Below are positions 12,846-23,734 of a stretch of 64,000 nucleotides of DNA, piece by piece (the stretch's first letter is position 1; each line of letters begins with the position of its first letter). The DNA comes from Kwoniella bestiolae CBS 10118 (lineage: Eukaryota > Basidiomycota > Tremellomycetes > Tremellales > Cryptococcaceae): assembly GCF_000512585.2 (NCBI RefSeq), contig NC_089242.1, positions 3,348,001 through 3,412,000 of the forward strand, read 5' to 3'. Made by a program: the position numbers and the translations under genes. The notes below the pieces were generated by a model. The model did not search any database, was not told where the DNA came from, and was given only the letters and a program-made list of their open reading frames with translations.

Positions 12846-13459
12846 TGTGTCTGCTGATCTTTCTTCTTCTCTGATACGTCTTTTGCGCGAGTGGGGGGTA
12901 TACAGATAGTGATCAACCACAGGGAGTGATGGGTGGGATGGGAATGGGAAGAGAAGAGGTAAGAGGTTGAGGGAGGGAAGAAATCAAAATCAAAATCGAA
13001 ATTCCATCATACACCAGGTTGTTGAACTGGGTTGACGCGTTGATTATCACCTTCTCACTATCTTATCCAGGTGACCCATTTAAGTTTCCACATACGTTAT
13101 CCGTTCATGGTGCTCAACGTGGACGATCACGCAAAAACACTGGACACTCCATATTTTCCCATTTGTCAACGATCCTTGAGTTACAGGTAACCTAGTAACC
13201 CTCAACAAACCTGTCTATACCCTCACCAAGTTGCAATTGACGACGTATTCTTCTCAAACATGGTATGCAAGTACCATCCAATCCAGAAAAGACAGTTGAA
13301 ATTTCATAAATGATCATCTAATGTAATAATATTCGTTATATGCCTCCCTACGTATCCTATCTATGTATACTTGGCATGCGATCCTACTTCATTGTCCACC
13401 TCCCACTACCAAAGGTCATTGACCAGCAAATGACCTCGCTCTTCTCCTCGCACCTACAC
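12846..13459. other. Intergenic region
   Basis: 614 bp between the CSE1 start and the channel gene stop, both on the minus strand. It is CSE1 promoter plus 3' flank of the channel gene. No gene or clear motif is seen. Confidence 0.4.
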
Positions 13460-16400
13460 CTACACCCGCCTAGCCACAGGCGCACTGGTCATCTCGATAT
13501 CGCCCTGTTCCTGCGCATGTCTCGATCTCATACCCATGCCCTGTCCGACCTGACTGGGTCCAGGCGTACCAACTCGAGAAGGTGCGAGAGACTGGTTGTT
13601 CAACTCGTCCTGCTCGTCGAACACATCTTGACTCGCATCGTTGACTACTCCGCGCTGATCCATCAGGTTGGGTACAGCAGTAGCTGTAGCGAATGTAGGT
13701 GGGGGTGATTCAGGTTTGGATGATCCGCCGGTGGTCGGAGTAGGTGGTTTCACTTGTTCCCATGGGACCACTAATTCAAAATGATTTCGTCAGTCATTGC
13801 TCGATCCATGAGCGATGGACAGACAAGGACTCACAAGTGTATTGGACAGGTTCAGCAGCATCAGGATCAGGGTTACCGGCACCAGCAGGACCCCAGATTT
13901 TCAGATCGGCAAGGCTAAATGCGCGAAGACAGATGAGCTATGTTCTGACGTTTGTGCTCGGCTGTCCGCCCCTATACCCCTTGCCCCTCCTCTTCTCTCT
14001 CTTCTCGTCTTTCTCCTTTTTCGCCTCTTACTCTCCCTCTTCCTCTTCCGCTTTCTCCCATCTCTCCTCTGTCACTTCCTCCCTCTTCTCCTATTCCACT
14101 TCCACTTCCTCCCTCCTCTCTCTCATTCCACCCGCTCTTCCCCTCTCCCGCTCTTCTCGTCCCCTCCCCCTCCCTCTCACCGTCCACGGAGAAAGGACAT
14201 AACACTCACGCCATCTTCAACGCGCAAATCCACTTATTCCTCCTCTGGACCTTCAGCGCACCCTGCTGCCAATTCGACTTATACTTGATATCCGCTTTCA
14301 ACACCATCTTGCCCTGCGCGGGGATATCGTCCACAATCACGTCGAAAACAGGTAAAAAGTCCCTCGAGTTGTCTTTGACGAACTTCAACATTCGAGCTCG
14401 GAGGACTTGGAGGGCCTCGAATGAGGTGTCAAAGGCCACTTCGAAGGTGAATGATTCGGAGATTGGACCTGATCGACGGACTGGAGGGTGGGGAGAGATT
14501 AGCTTGGATCTTTGGTGTGTACAGGGTAGGGGTGAGGTGCAGTGAAGGAGGGAGAGAAGGTGCGGGGAGGAAAAGAAGGGGTGGAGAGGGTGAGGAGGGG
14601 AGAAAGGGAGAAGGGGGGAAAGAAGGACGGAGAGGAGGAGAAGAGGAAGGGGTATAAGGGGCAGAGGATGGATAAGGGGGGAGGGGAGGAGGGGAGGAGG
14701 GGAGGAGGGGAAGGAGGAGAAGAAGAGAGAGGAGGAAAGGAGGAGAGGTCGGGTGTACAGGTGGGGCATAGGACCAAAGCGGGGGGAGGAAGGGCAAAAC
14801 AATACGAGATATGAGGAAAGCATGGAGGAGAGTGGGGTGAGACAAGAACAAAGAAGGGTAAAAACCAAAGTGGCACCCCCCCAAACCAGACGCACAGACG
14901 CGCGAGACAAAAACGAGTGTGGCGAAAACTCACTATTTTCGATAATCTTCGTCGACAAGACATTATGGCCTATCCAGACGTACTTCCCATCCAATCTCTT
15001 GAAAGAACTTGACATCAATTGCATCTTGGCAACTGTATAACCCTCATTGTCTATTGTCACTCTATCGCCCACGTCAAAGGGATGCTTGACAAATAAGAAG
15101 ATGCACGCAGCCAGGATCTCTTGCATGGTCGCTCCGATTAACCATGAGAGACCGAGGATGAAAGTTCCGGCCGAGGTGACGAGCGTGGTGAGTTTGGTGG
15201 TTACCATTGCTGCCAGGATGAGGATGACGATGGCTAAGACGATGACCATGAAGATGTCGTCGAGTCTGGTGTACATGTATGAGCTTCGGGATCATCGAAG
15301 GGGGCTGAGGACTCACCTTCGAACGGCACCATCCAGATCTCTCATGGAAGCTTCAAGACTCAATCTTTCTCTGTGGATACCAAGTACAGCACTCTCGATT
15401 TCATCCCTGGTAGCATCACCATTACCATCTTTGTCAAAGATTGCAAAAGCTTGTTCGGCAGTCTCGAGGTCAGGGAAGCTAAAAGATCAAGTCAGCTTAA
15501 GTTGGATAAACGACCATTAAGAAGCTCACAATCGGGCAACATCAGAGATATCAAGATGGGCGACACCAGGAGCTCTGAAAGAGTAGTACAGTCTTCTAGC
15601 AAGCTATACACGAGATCAAGATATCCTGTCAGCTCTCACCAAAACTCATGCATGATCGAATAGCTGCACTCACAGCCTTACTCTTGTTGGCAGAGTTCAA
15701 AGCAGCAGTAACCTTGTTGGCAGGCGAGTTGGTTTGAAGAACAGATTGACCCGCCATTTCAGAAGCGACATTACCGAGAGCACTGATCGACAAAACCAAA
15801 TCCTGTAAGCTTGTCTCCACTGATCGAGTTCGACGTGAAGTCACGGAAGCTTACGTAGTAGTAGTCGTAGCAACATCCTTCAAACCTCTCAAAGCCTTCC
15901 TAAGAGCTATCTTCGGTACGTGCGAAGCCTTAGTTTTGCCCGAAGCAGCATCAGAGAGCGTATCGGTTCTTCCAGGAATATCGTGCGAGTTGGTGTAAAG
16001 CACAGTCAAAGCTTTCAAGTTGAATTTCTGCTCCTTCAATCGATCTTCATATGAATCTTGGTGGAATTGGAATGCGATCAATTGGACGATCAATTTCTCG
16101 GCTCCCAATACCAATGAACACAGGAAGAGACCGAAGAGGATGTTAGCCATGGTAGTCAAGTTGGATCGGGAGTTTGCAGATTGATCTCCAATGTAATGAT
16201 TGATGACTAGGGGTGTGAAGGATATCCATACGGCCAAGATCCAGAAGATGAGTTTTGCGAATCTGTAGAGACAAATACTCTCATGAGTTTTTATACCCCA
16301 TACAACGGAGGATAAAATCGGTCAACTCACTTTCCGAGAGCTCTGACTACATCGGTATATCTCCTAGCAGTAGGGATGATAGCTCCAACAGTATTCCTGA

Positions 16401-17748
16401 AAACCGTAGGGAACATCAAGAATACAGCGGTGGAAGCCCACCAACCACCCCAAACGACAGTAAGCCAAATGGACCACCAGATCTGTCATATACGTCAATC
16501 AGCACAAAACGCTCACATTACAATTTATCGACAGACAAATTAGAAAGGAGACAAGCGTATACTTACCAATTTAACATTCCAGACCGTTGCATCAGGTTCA
16601 GCAGTGACCCCAACAATACCAGGAATCCACATCATCGCCATGATAGGTATAATGTACATTGCCCATCTAACGACGATACCCCTGTTCAACGCCCAGTAAT
16701 AAAACCTCGAAAGTTTGTTTGTCCCCACATCCCCTTCAGCAAATTTGAGGTTCTCTACACTTGCGTTCTTGGGGTTAAATTCCTCCCATTCTGCTCTGTC
16801 TCCCAGCAAATCCCAACTTTGCCCCCTCTGAGACTTGGGTCTCTTCCCATGTCCGCCTGACGACATGTTCTTCTCGTGAAGTGTACCTGTCTCGAGAGAT
16901 GTGGTAGATGATCCGGGGAGGAAGGACCAATGTTTTTTCTTGTTCCCTGATCCCACTGGAGTGGTGGTTCCAGATTGGTTTGGCGATCCCGCCCTGTCTG
17001 CGGTCCGGTCTTGTAATGGGATGGTAGTGTATGCATCACCCCTGGCCATGTATGGTGAAGGGGGGTAATGGACTCTACTCCCTGGTGTAGCTGTACCTGA
17101 TGCGGGTGTTTGCGCTGTGGCTGCAGGTTGGGGAGGTGCGACGTATGGCTGGGCCGATCCTAGGGGATAGCCTGGGAAGAAAGGAGCGTCAGTCTGGGTA
17201 GATCGTAGCGAACAAAGTAGGCTTGAAGATCATTGAAATAAAAATATGTATGAGAATGTGATGATGAGGAATAAAAGAAGAATGTGAATCTCATACGTCA
17301 TACCATCAAAATTACCAATGCCGCTCAAAGGAGGTAAAAACCAAAAACTTACCATCTCCGTTCCCACCTTGAGGGGTATGCAAAGGACTCCTAGAATTAT
17401 CTCTCATCATAGAGACGTTTTCCATCCCATAGGTATTCTCATCGGTGACGTCGATAGATTGGTCGCTGCGTTTGAGAAGCCAGGTCAACACTGATTGATA
17501 TTCGGTTGTTGGAGAGAGAGAGAGAGAGGGAGAGCTCACCGAAGATGAGATGATCCCAGATCTGGTCCAAGGTAATTCCGATTCATGCCTTGAGTTTCGG
17601 GGTGTTGTTGTTGTGCGTTGTATTGATGTTGAGGACCATTATGGGTGTATCCCTATATTACGACAATCAGCATCGGTACATGTTATGTATATGGTTATAA
17701 TGGACCAACCATATAATCTGTCTTCTTGACTCGATCGTCTCCAGACAT
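13460..17748 (-). CDS. EF-hand MscS-type mechanosensitive ion channel
   Basis: Thirteen exons (17748-17710, 17652-17540, 17465-17353, 17171-16567, 16482-16331, 16262-15855, 15782-15674, 15603-15530, 15478-15317, 15265-14934, 14480-14210, 13914-13835, 13770-13460) give 922 residues. The order is: a disordered N-terminus; four or more membrane helices (about residues 250-420); an EF-hand with loop DKDGNGDATRDE near residue 552; then the MscS domain, with pore helices (LTTLVTSAGTFILGLSW, IFLFVKHPFDVGDRV) and beta domain. This is the architecture of fission-yeast Msy1/Msy2, ER channels that limit calcium after hypo-osmotic shock, so that role is inferred. The introns at 14481-14933 and 13915-14209 are unusually long and of extreme composition. 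Confidence 0.92.
13971..14190. repeat. Polypyrimidine tract (plus strand) in MscS intron 12
   Basis: Within the 295-nt intron 13915-14209 the plus strand is almost pure C and T over about 200 bp; the transcript (minus) is therefore GA-rich. It begins with TATACCCCTT followed by CCTCTTCTC blocks. The same opening recurs inverted in the other long intron. Confidence 0.85.
14535..14760. repeat. Polypurine tract (plus strand) in MscS intron 11
   Basis: Within the 453-nt intron 14481-14933 the plus strand is almost pure G and A for more than 200 bp. It includes about four copies of an 8-bp unit GGGGAGGA at 14675-14710. The segment ending at 14656 (reverse complement TATACCCCTT, then CCTCTTCTCC) resembles the start of the pyrimidine tract at 13973, so the two tracts form an imperfect inverted repeat around one exon. 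Confidence 0.85.
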
Positions 17749-18822
17749 ATCCGATGATTAGTGTTCTGTCCCTCGACAAGTGTCCTTGCGTTGTGTTCGT
17801 GTAATGAGAAAAGAGAAAAGAAAAGAATGTGATATTATGTGTATTGACTATGCTATGAGTATGTTTTGAGTTGATCCATGTACTGTATGAGTGGAAGAGT
17901 GAGTATGTATATGCCTATGATGTAGTATAATGGAAAAGATAGAGATGGATATAGAAGGATGATGAATGGATGTATGTCTATCTATCCCCTCTAAAATCTT
18001 TCGTAGTATGGTGTATGGTGATGTGCATGCGCAATTCTATTTCTATTTCGGTGTGTGTCTGTCTCTGCTGCCTCTCTCGTAATATCCCATACGAGGAATA
18101 CGGAGTATTGTAAAACACAACAACACGAGACAACCACACCCTCCCTCCACTTTTTACTTCCGCAATTTTCATTTGTTTACGCACAGTCCCCCCTCCCCTA
18201 ATTCGTTTCAGATTCAATTCTCATTCAGGGTTTCGTATAGTGACGTCTTACTCTTCTACACAGTCACTTCCCATTAGCATTAGCATTAGCATAGCCCTGT
18301 AATCCTACACTAGCACAGCATGACATAGCTCTACCAAAGTAATCATATCATTCTCGCTACACTCGCTAATACTAACACCTTGTACATGTCACTCAAAGGA
18401 TCTTCCTCACACGCTAGCCAAATTCATTTGGGTGATTGTCCTCTTGTCTGTTTGTTAATCTTGATCCAGCGCTAGTAAGATACTGGTTAGTTAGTGTGGG
18501 ATGCTCCAACTCTAGAGAACACTCGTACTTGTTATGCTCCCGTACCGAACAAAGTGATAGACACGCTCTCACCACGCGTCAACGAGTAATTTGGGGTAGA
18601 AGTGAAACTACAAGTAGACTTGACTACCATCAGTCAAAACAATCTCACTCACCCTTGTTCCGTTTCATCAAATTAATCAGAATCAACCATTTGGATCGGT
18701 ATTTGATCCGTCCTCATCTGTCTTATAACGATACGAACCACAGATAAAAGATAAGATCATGTCAATCAAGTCATTCATGTCACTGCAAATGCATACTCTA
18801 CAACTAACATAGACATGAACGA
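17749..18822. other. Intergenic region, channel gene promoter
   Basis: 1074 bp upstream of the channel start, downstream of the GATA-finger gene. It contains three copies of TTAGCA near 18273-18293 and an AT-rich leader around 17800-17960. I see no gene in it. Confidence 0.4.
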
Positions 18823-21800
18823 TCAAGCATCCACATCCACATCCATCTTATGATTCTCATTCTCATCTATCTTATCATCCACCCCATTCTCACGAGCAGA
18901 ATGAGACATTCCAGACTTTTCTTCACCTTGCAAGGTCGAGATCTCCTCTCCATGTGATTGGGGTTGGGGTACTGCCGTCACTCCTGCACCTTGTTCCTTG
19001 AAACTGCTCGCGCTCGTTCCTTGTTCTTCTGCAGGTACTGGATTTTCGGACAAAGCCGGATTATCATTCGCATCATTTTTAGGTGAGAATCGTTGCGTGG
19101 ATACATTATCGGTTTGAGCATCGATTGCGTTTGGGTTTCTATCTTTCGAATGATCTGGATTTACTACATTACCATTGTTGGGTGTATCTTGTTCATTGAT
19201 GACTTGTGATGCACCGAGATCCGAATTTTCACCGTCGACTTTCAGTTGACTTTCTGGTTCTTGATTGTCATCTTGCTTTTGGTTTGAGGTAATTCCACTG
19301 TCCTGATTCTCTTCTGACTGCTGACCTTTTGTCCCTTCTCCTTCTTGATCTTGATCTTGATCTTCCTCGTCGCCATTCTCGCCCAAGAAAGCTTTCATAG
19401 CTCCAGGTTTCTTAAGTGGCGGTAACTGCTTAGCCACAAATAGATCCCCACAGGCATTACACACTACCACGAAATGAAGAACGAACATCAGCTTTTCACT
19501 TCTAACAATGTCCACAAGATACTAATCTGATCCATTCTCCATCCATTCCTGATGAATTAGATGTTTCCGCAGCAGAAAGGACAATCGACAACATCGGAAG
19601 GAAGGGATACTCGACGATATACTTCACAGCATCGCGAAATTCGATATTCAACGTATGGAGGTAATAAAAAGTGAAACTCACGCGTCCCCCGCCCACCCGG
19701 CCCTCTCCTCCACACCTTAATCCCCACCCTCCCACACCCCTCACAAACCCCATTCTGCACCCCCCTCTTCTCCCTCACCTTCTTCTCCCCCAGCCCCTCT
19801 TCATTACCACCACCAGCACGTCCCAAACCCAAAGATTTCCTACGACCCCTCCTTCCTTTGGGATTGAGCAACTCCCTCCTTACCCCCCTCTCGACCTGTT
19901 CATCAAGCAGATCATACGATACCGGCAACTCAAAAGTGATCTTCTCTTCTTCCCCCTTCTTCTTCTTGTTGTTCGGTGGAGGAGACAATTCAATCTCCCT
20001 TCCTTGCATCTCTCCCTCTTCGTCCTGGTTATCTTCTCCACCTGGGAGGTAAAGAGGTTTAGTGGATATAGGATAGGGTCTTGCGGCCCATTTGTCTGAT
20101 GTGGCTTCTACAATCTCATCTGGCGGAGGGGGAGGTAAGCGCCTAGTGAGGAACGAACGTCCCGGGACTCTCTGGAGGAGGGCATTGAAGAGCGATATCT
20201 TGCGAGCGAGGTATGTGGGTCGAAGTGATGCGAGGATCTTGGAAGATAGTCCTCGAGAGGGTGTAGGAGGTACAGGAGGATGGTTGTCAGGTATAGTCGA
20301 TGGAGATTGTCGAGCCTGTGTTGGTTGCTCATTCTCCAGATCTACCCCATCAAAAAATCCCGGCTCTTTCCTAAACATAAGTTCTATCTCATGCCTCTCC
20401 GTAACCTCCATCAGGTCCCTCATCTTCTTCCAAACTTCATCACTGATATCTGTCAATCTAATCGTGACAGGCTGTAAATCCCCTTGGGAAGGCATGAAAT
20501 CCTTTGCACCCAGATTAAGCAATTCAGGTTTGCCAGCTTCAATCTTCCCTTTCTTGGTAGAATCCGAATTGGTTCGAGGATGTCTTAAACCCCTTACAAT
20601 TGTGCTCGTCGATGGCGACTCATTGCTTTCTTTCTTCACCTCCACCGTGCTTTGCGATTCAGGCTTCTCGACCTTGTCCCAGAATATGGGATTATCAAAT
20701 GGTAATCCCTCTTTCAACTTCTCCCAATCCACCTTCGCCCACCTGGTCGAGCCGGACGGGATGAAAGTCGATATTAATACAGTTCCCGGCGCTGGCACTT
20801 GACCGGGTAAAGGGGGGAGGCCAGATATAGGTTTGGGTTTAACTTCGACTTTTGGTTCTTCGATCACTTCCGGTTCAGGCAATGGGGTAGGTTCTTTCGA
20901 AGGTACGGTTGGTATTGCGGCGGGAGGTTCTTTGGCATGTCGACCTAGGGATTGACGAGTACGACTACGCAGTGGTTTTGCGATTATCGCTGGTGTGTCT
21001 TGAGGAGTCGTATCGTTTGTAAGAGCGGATGGGGCTGAGATTGGGGCGGTATCGTTTGCTACACTGGTAGAAACATTGACTTCCGGTTTTGCGTCTTCCG
21101 CTTGCATGTGGGGCTGAGGCTCAGGCTGCAGTATAGGCTCGGGTGAAGGCGGTCGAGGACCAGTAACCCACTCACCTCCTACTCTTGAGATAAAACTCCT
21201 TTGACCAAGGGGTAACAAGAACTTTTCGGTGGGTTGTTCCTTGAACGCTATCAGCAGGAAAGGCGGAGGGAGGGGATAGGTAGGTTTCGGGGGAGGTGGC
21301 GGAGTTGGAGTTGGTAGCCTCTCTGAAGGTGACGATGCAGCGAGTTGTGGTCGAGGACTTGCGAAGGAGGTGGCTGGTGCACCTTGTGTTGCAGAACCGA
21401 CATTTGGAGGTGCGATCGGAACAGGATCGGATGGTTTCGTTATGTCCGGTGTGGGTGCTGGTGGCACAGTGCCTATATCAGGGGCATTCGATATGGGTTG
21501 TTCTGAGGTTTCAGCAGATGATTCTGGTGGTTTGGCTACTGGCTGAGCAGAAGGGGCAGGTCGTGCTGGTTCTGCAGGAGCAGCACTCGCTGTATCCTCG
21601 ACATCGACCGGTAATGGTCCTCCTCCTACTTGTGGCCGTCCAGTCATAGGTACTTCATTGTCCGAATCAGCGTCCTCTGCTTTTGATTCTGACGTATCTT
21701 TGGTAGACGAAGGCTGTATCTGTGCTGGTGTTGGTTGCGCTGCAGGTTGAGAGGTTGTAACGGCAGTTCCGGTTGATTGGGTGGTCGCAGGTGCAGGTGC

Positions 21801-23280
21801 AGGCGGAGATATACTAGAGATCGAGGCTGAAGCAGGAGCAGGAGTAGGAGCTGTCAAGGGAGCTGTAGTAGGCGCGATTGCTGAGGTCATCGAAGGCTTA
21901 GCACTTGAGATTGAAGGGGGTGGTCTACTCTGTGCCGTAGTGGAAGGACCAGGTCCAGCGACCGCCTGTCCAGGAAGAGGGGGTGGCGCAAGATCTTCAA
22001 TCGGTTCTCCCCTGCTCAATCTCGCTACTGCCTTTCCCAGCCTTTCTAGTTCCACTTGATTCGCCGTACTTCCTGCTGCTTTGTATATCAGAGCCGAGAG
22101 CCAGGCATGTCTGGTTGCAGCCTGATTGACCAGCTGGATCAGCTGAGGAGAAGCTGTTGTTGGTCTAGTGGGGACAGGTGCTGTCGGTCGTACTGCCGGT
22201 GGAGGAGGTCGAACGGAAGGAGCGATAGGGGGTGGTCTATAAGCTGGTGGACCAGGTGGTGGGGGTGGTCTAGCAGCTATCGAGGGAGTGGGTGTAGCAG
22301 CAGGTGTCGATGCTGAAGGTTTAGGTCTTCGTGGTGTATATCCTTCGGTAGCGCTTTTTCTAGGTTTCGACCTTTTAGCACTTCCCCCACCTTCTTCAGC
22401 GAGTAATCTACGTTTCTCCTTCCTTTCTCCAGGTTTCGCTCTCTCCTTCTTTGGCTGAGTGACTCTAGGCTCTACAAATCGTCCTATCCAGATTTCGGTT
22501 CCGGGGAATGAGATATGTCCTACCGAGAGGGTGCACCGGGATATACATTCTATCTCGTGTGCTGGCCATTCTACCTCCTGAACCTTCTTCGGTCTAGGGG
22601 GTCGAGATGATTTGGAGGTGGGCTGTGGTGTAGCATTCGGGTCGGTGGTGTCTTGAGATTTGGAAGATTCCCCTGGGGCTGGGGAAGATGATTCGGCAGT
22701 AATAGTTGGACCATGATATTCTGGATTTGGTAAGGGATGTATCGGGGTAGAAGGAGTGGGGTAGATAAAAGTGCCCTTTGGCGGTGGTCGGATTCGTGGT
22801 TTGGAGTGGGATGGTATAGGTGGATGAGAGAAGATATGAGGGAAGAGAGAAGTGAGATGATGGAGTCGTGCTTGGGTGAGCGAGTAAGGGAGAACCAAAC
22901 TTCGGATTACGTTCGGAGTCAGCGAAGGTCGCACCTAGAAAAAGTCGATTATGTTTGACTCACCTGTCAGGAATACTGAGTAATGGTTCTTGAGCTTCCT
23001 CTTCATCTTCACCTTCTTCTTGCTCCTCCACGGCTTTGTTGTCCATCTCAACATCTCCATCCTCGTCTCCTCCTATCTCCTGGTCCACTTCTTCCGCTTC
23101 TTCCCCGCCTTCTTGCTCATCGTCTGCAGCTACACCGTCCTCCTCAGCCTCTTCCTCTGGTGTATCTTGCAATGGATCGTATTCGTAGCCGTCCTCGGTA
23201 ACAAATTGCGGTCGAGCTTGAAAAGGTAGTTGGATAGGGATGAAATCCGCGTGTGACCGAAGGAGTGCTCGGACTGACAT
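18823..23280 (-). CDS. Large proline-rich protein with C-terminal GATA-type zinc finger
   Basis: Exons 23280-22964, 22899-19682 and 19463-18823 give 1391 residues. An acidic N-terminal segment is followed by about 1000 residues rich in Pro, Ala, Ser and Thr. A few folded-looking islands are visible (FLLIAFKEQPTEKFLLPLG; TIRLTDISDEVWKKMRDLM). A GATA-type finger spans about residues 1158-1183 with spacing CX2CX18CX2C (CEGC, then WRRGPGGRGT, then LCNACG). An acidic Gln/Glu-rich tail follows. A single GATA finger with an 18-residue loop suits DNA binding or a chromatin complex. I cannot name the gene; there is no PAS domain, so it is not a WC-2 type light regulator. The finger is split by a 218-nt intron. 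The first intron uses a CTGAC branch point and the acceptor at 22900. Confidence 0.78.
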
Positions 23281-23734
23281 GTTGCTCGATAGTAATCAGG
23301 AGGATAAAAGCATCGGAAGCCTGGCTATGTGATCTAAGAGCTTTGCTACTCCTCTTCAGTGAGCTCTAATGGTATCACTATCGAGTAGATGAAGTAAATA
23401 TATGTAAGCGGGAGATGATATGAACCGTTTACTCGTAATCTCATTTACATTTTACTCGTACTCGTATATTAATATTGATATTGATATTTCAGGAACAGCA
23501 TCAGCGACAAAGTCGAATGGGACGCGCTCGGACCGTTTAATCTTATGACTTTGGCGCATCTGCTATTTATACAGGTATGATCACTTTACATTTCACTCCT
23601 TCACTCTGAAATCTCTCATCTCATCTTGTTCACAGTAGAGAGATGCTCGTATAGCACCAACAGGCGAGAGAGGGAGAGGATCCCTCTAAGACACGAGAGT
23701 TCCACTTCTCTCGCCTACAAGTCAACTGCACATC
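23281..23734. promoter_or_regulatory. Divergent promoter region
   Basis: 454 bp between two divergent starts (GATA-finger gene and the Mdm1-like gene). It has an AT-rich stretch at about 23465-23495 with repeated ATTGAT and a CT-rich leader before 23735. No TATA box is clear. Confidence 0.45.

Noticed and set aside
13744..14545. Long overlapping plus-strand open frames with Ser/Pro/Leu repeats
   Set aside because: They are opposite the pyrimidine-rich MscS intron and its exons; the composition reflects the low-complexity tract.
16255..16860. 201-codon plus-strand open frame
   Set aside because: Antisense to the transmembrane exons of the channel gene.
20092..20802. 236-codon plus-strand open frame
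   Set aside because: Antisense to the middle of the GATA-finger gene, with no splice signals or domain.
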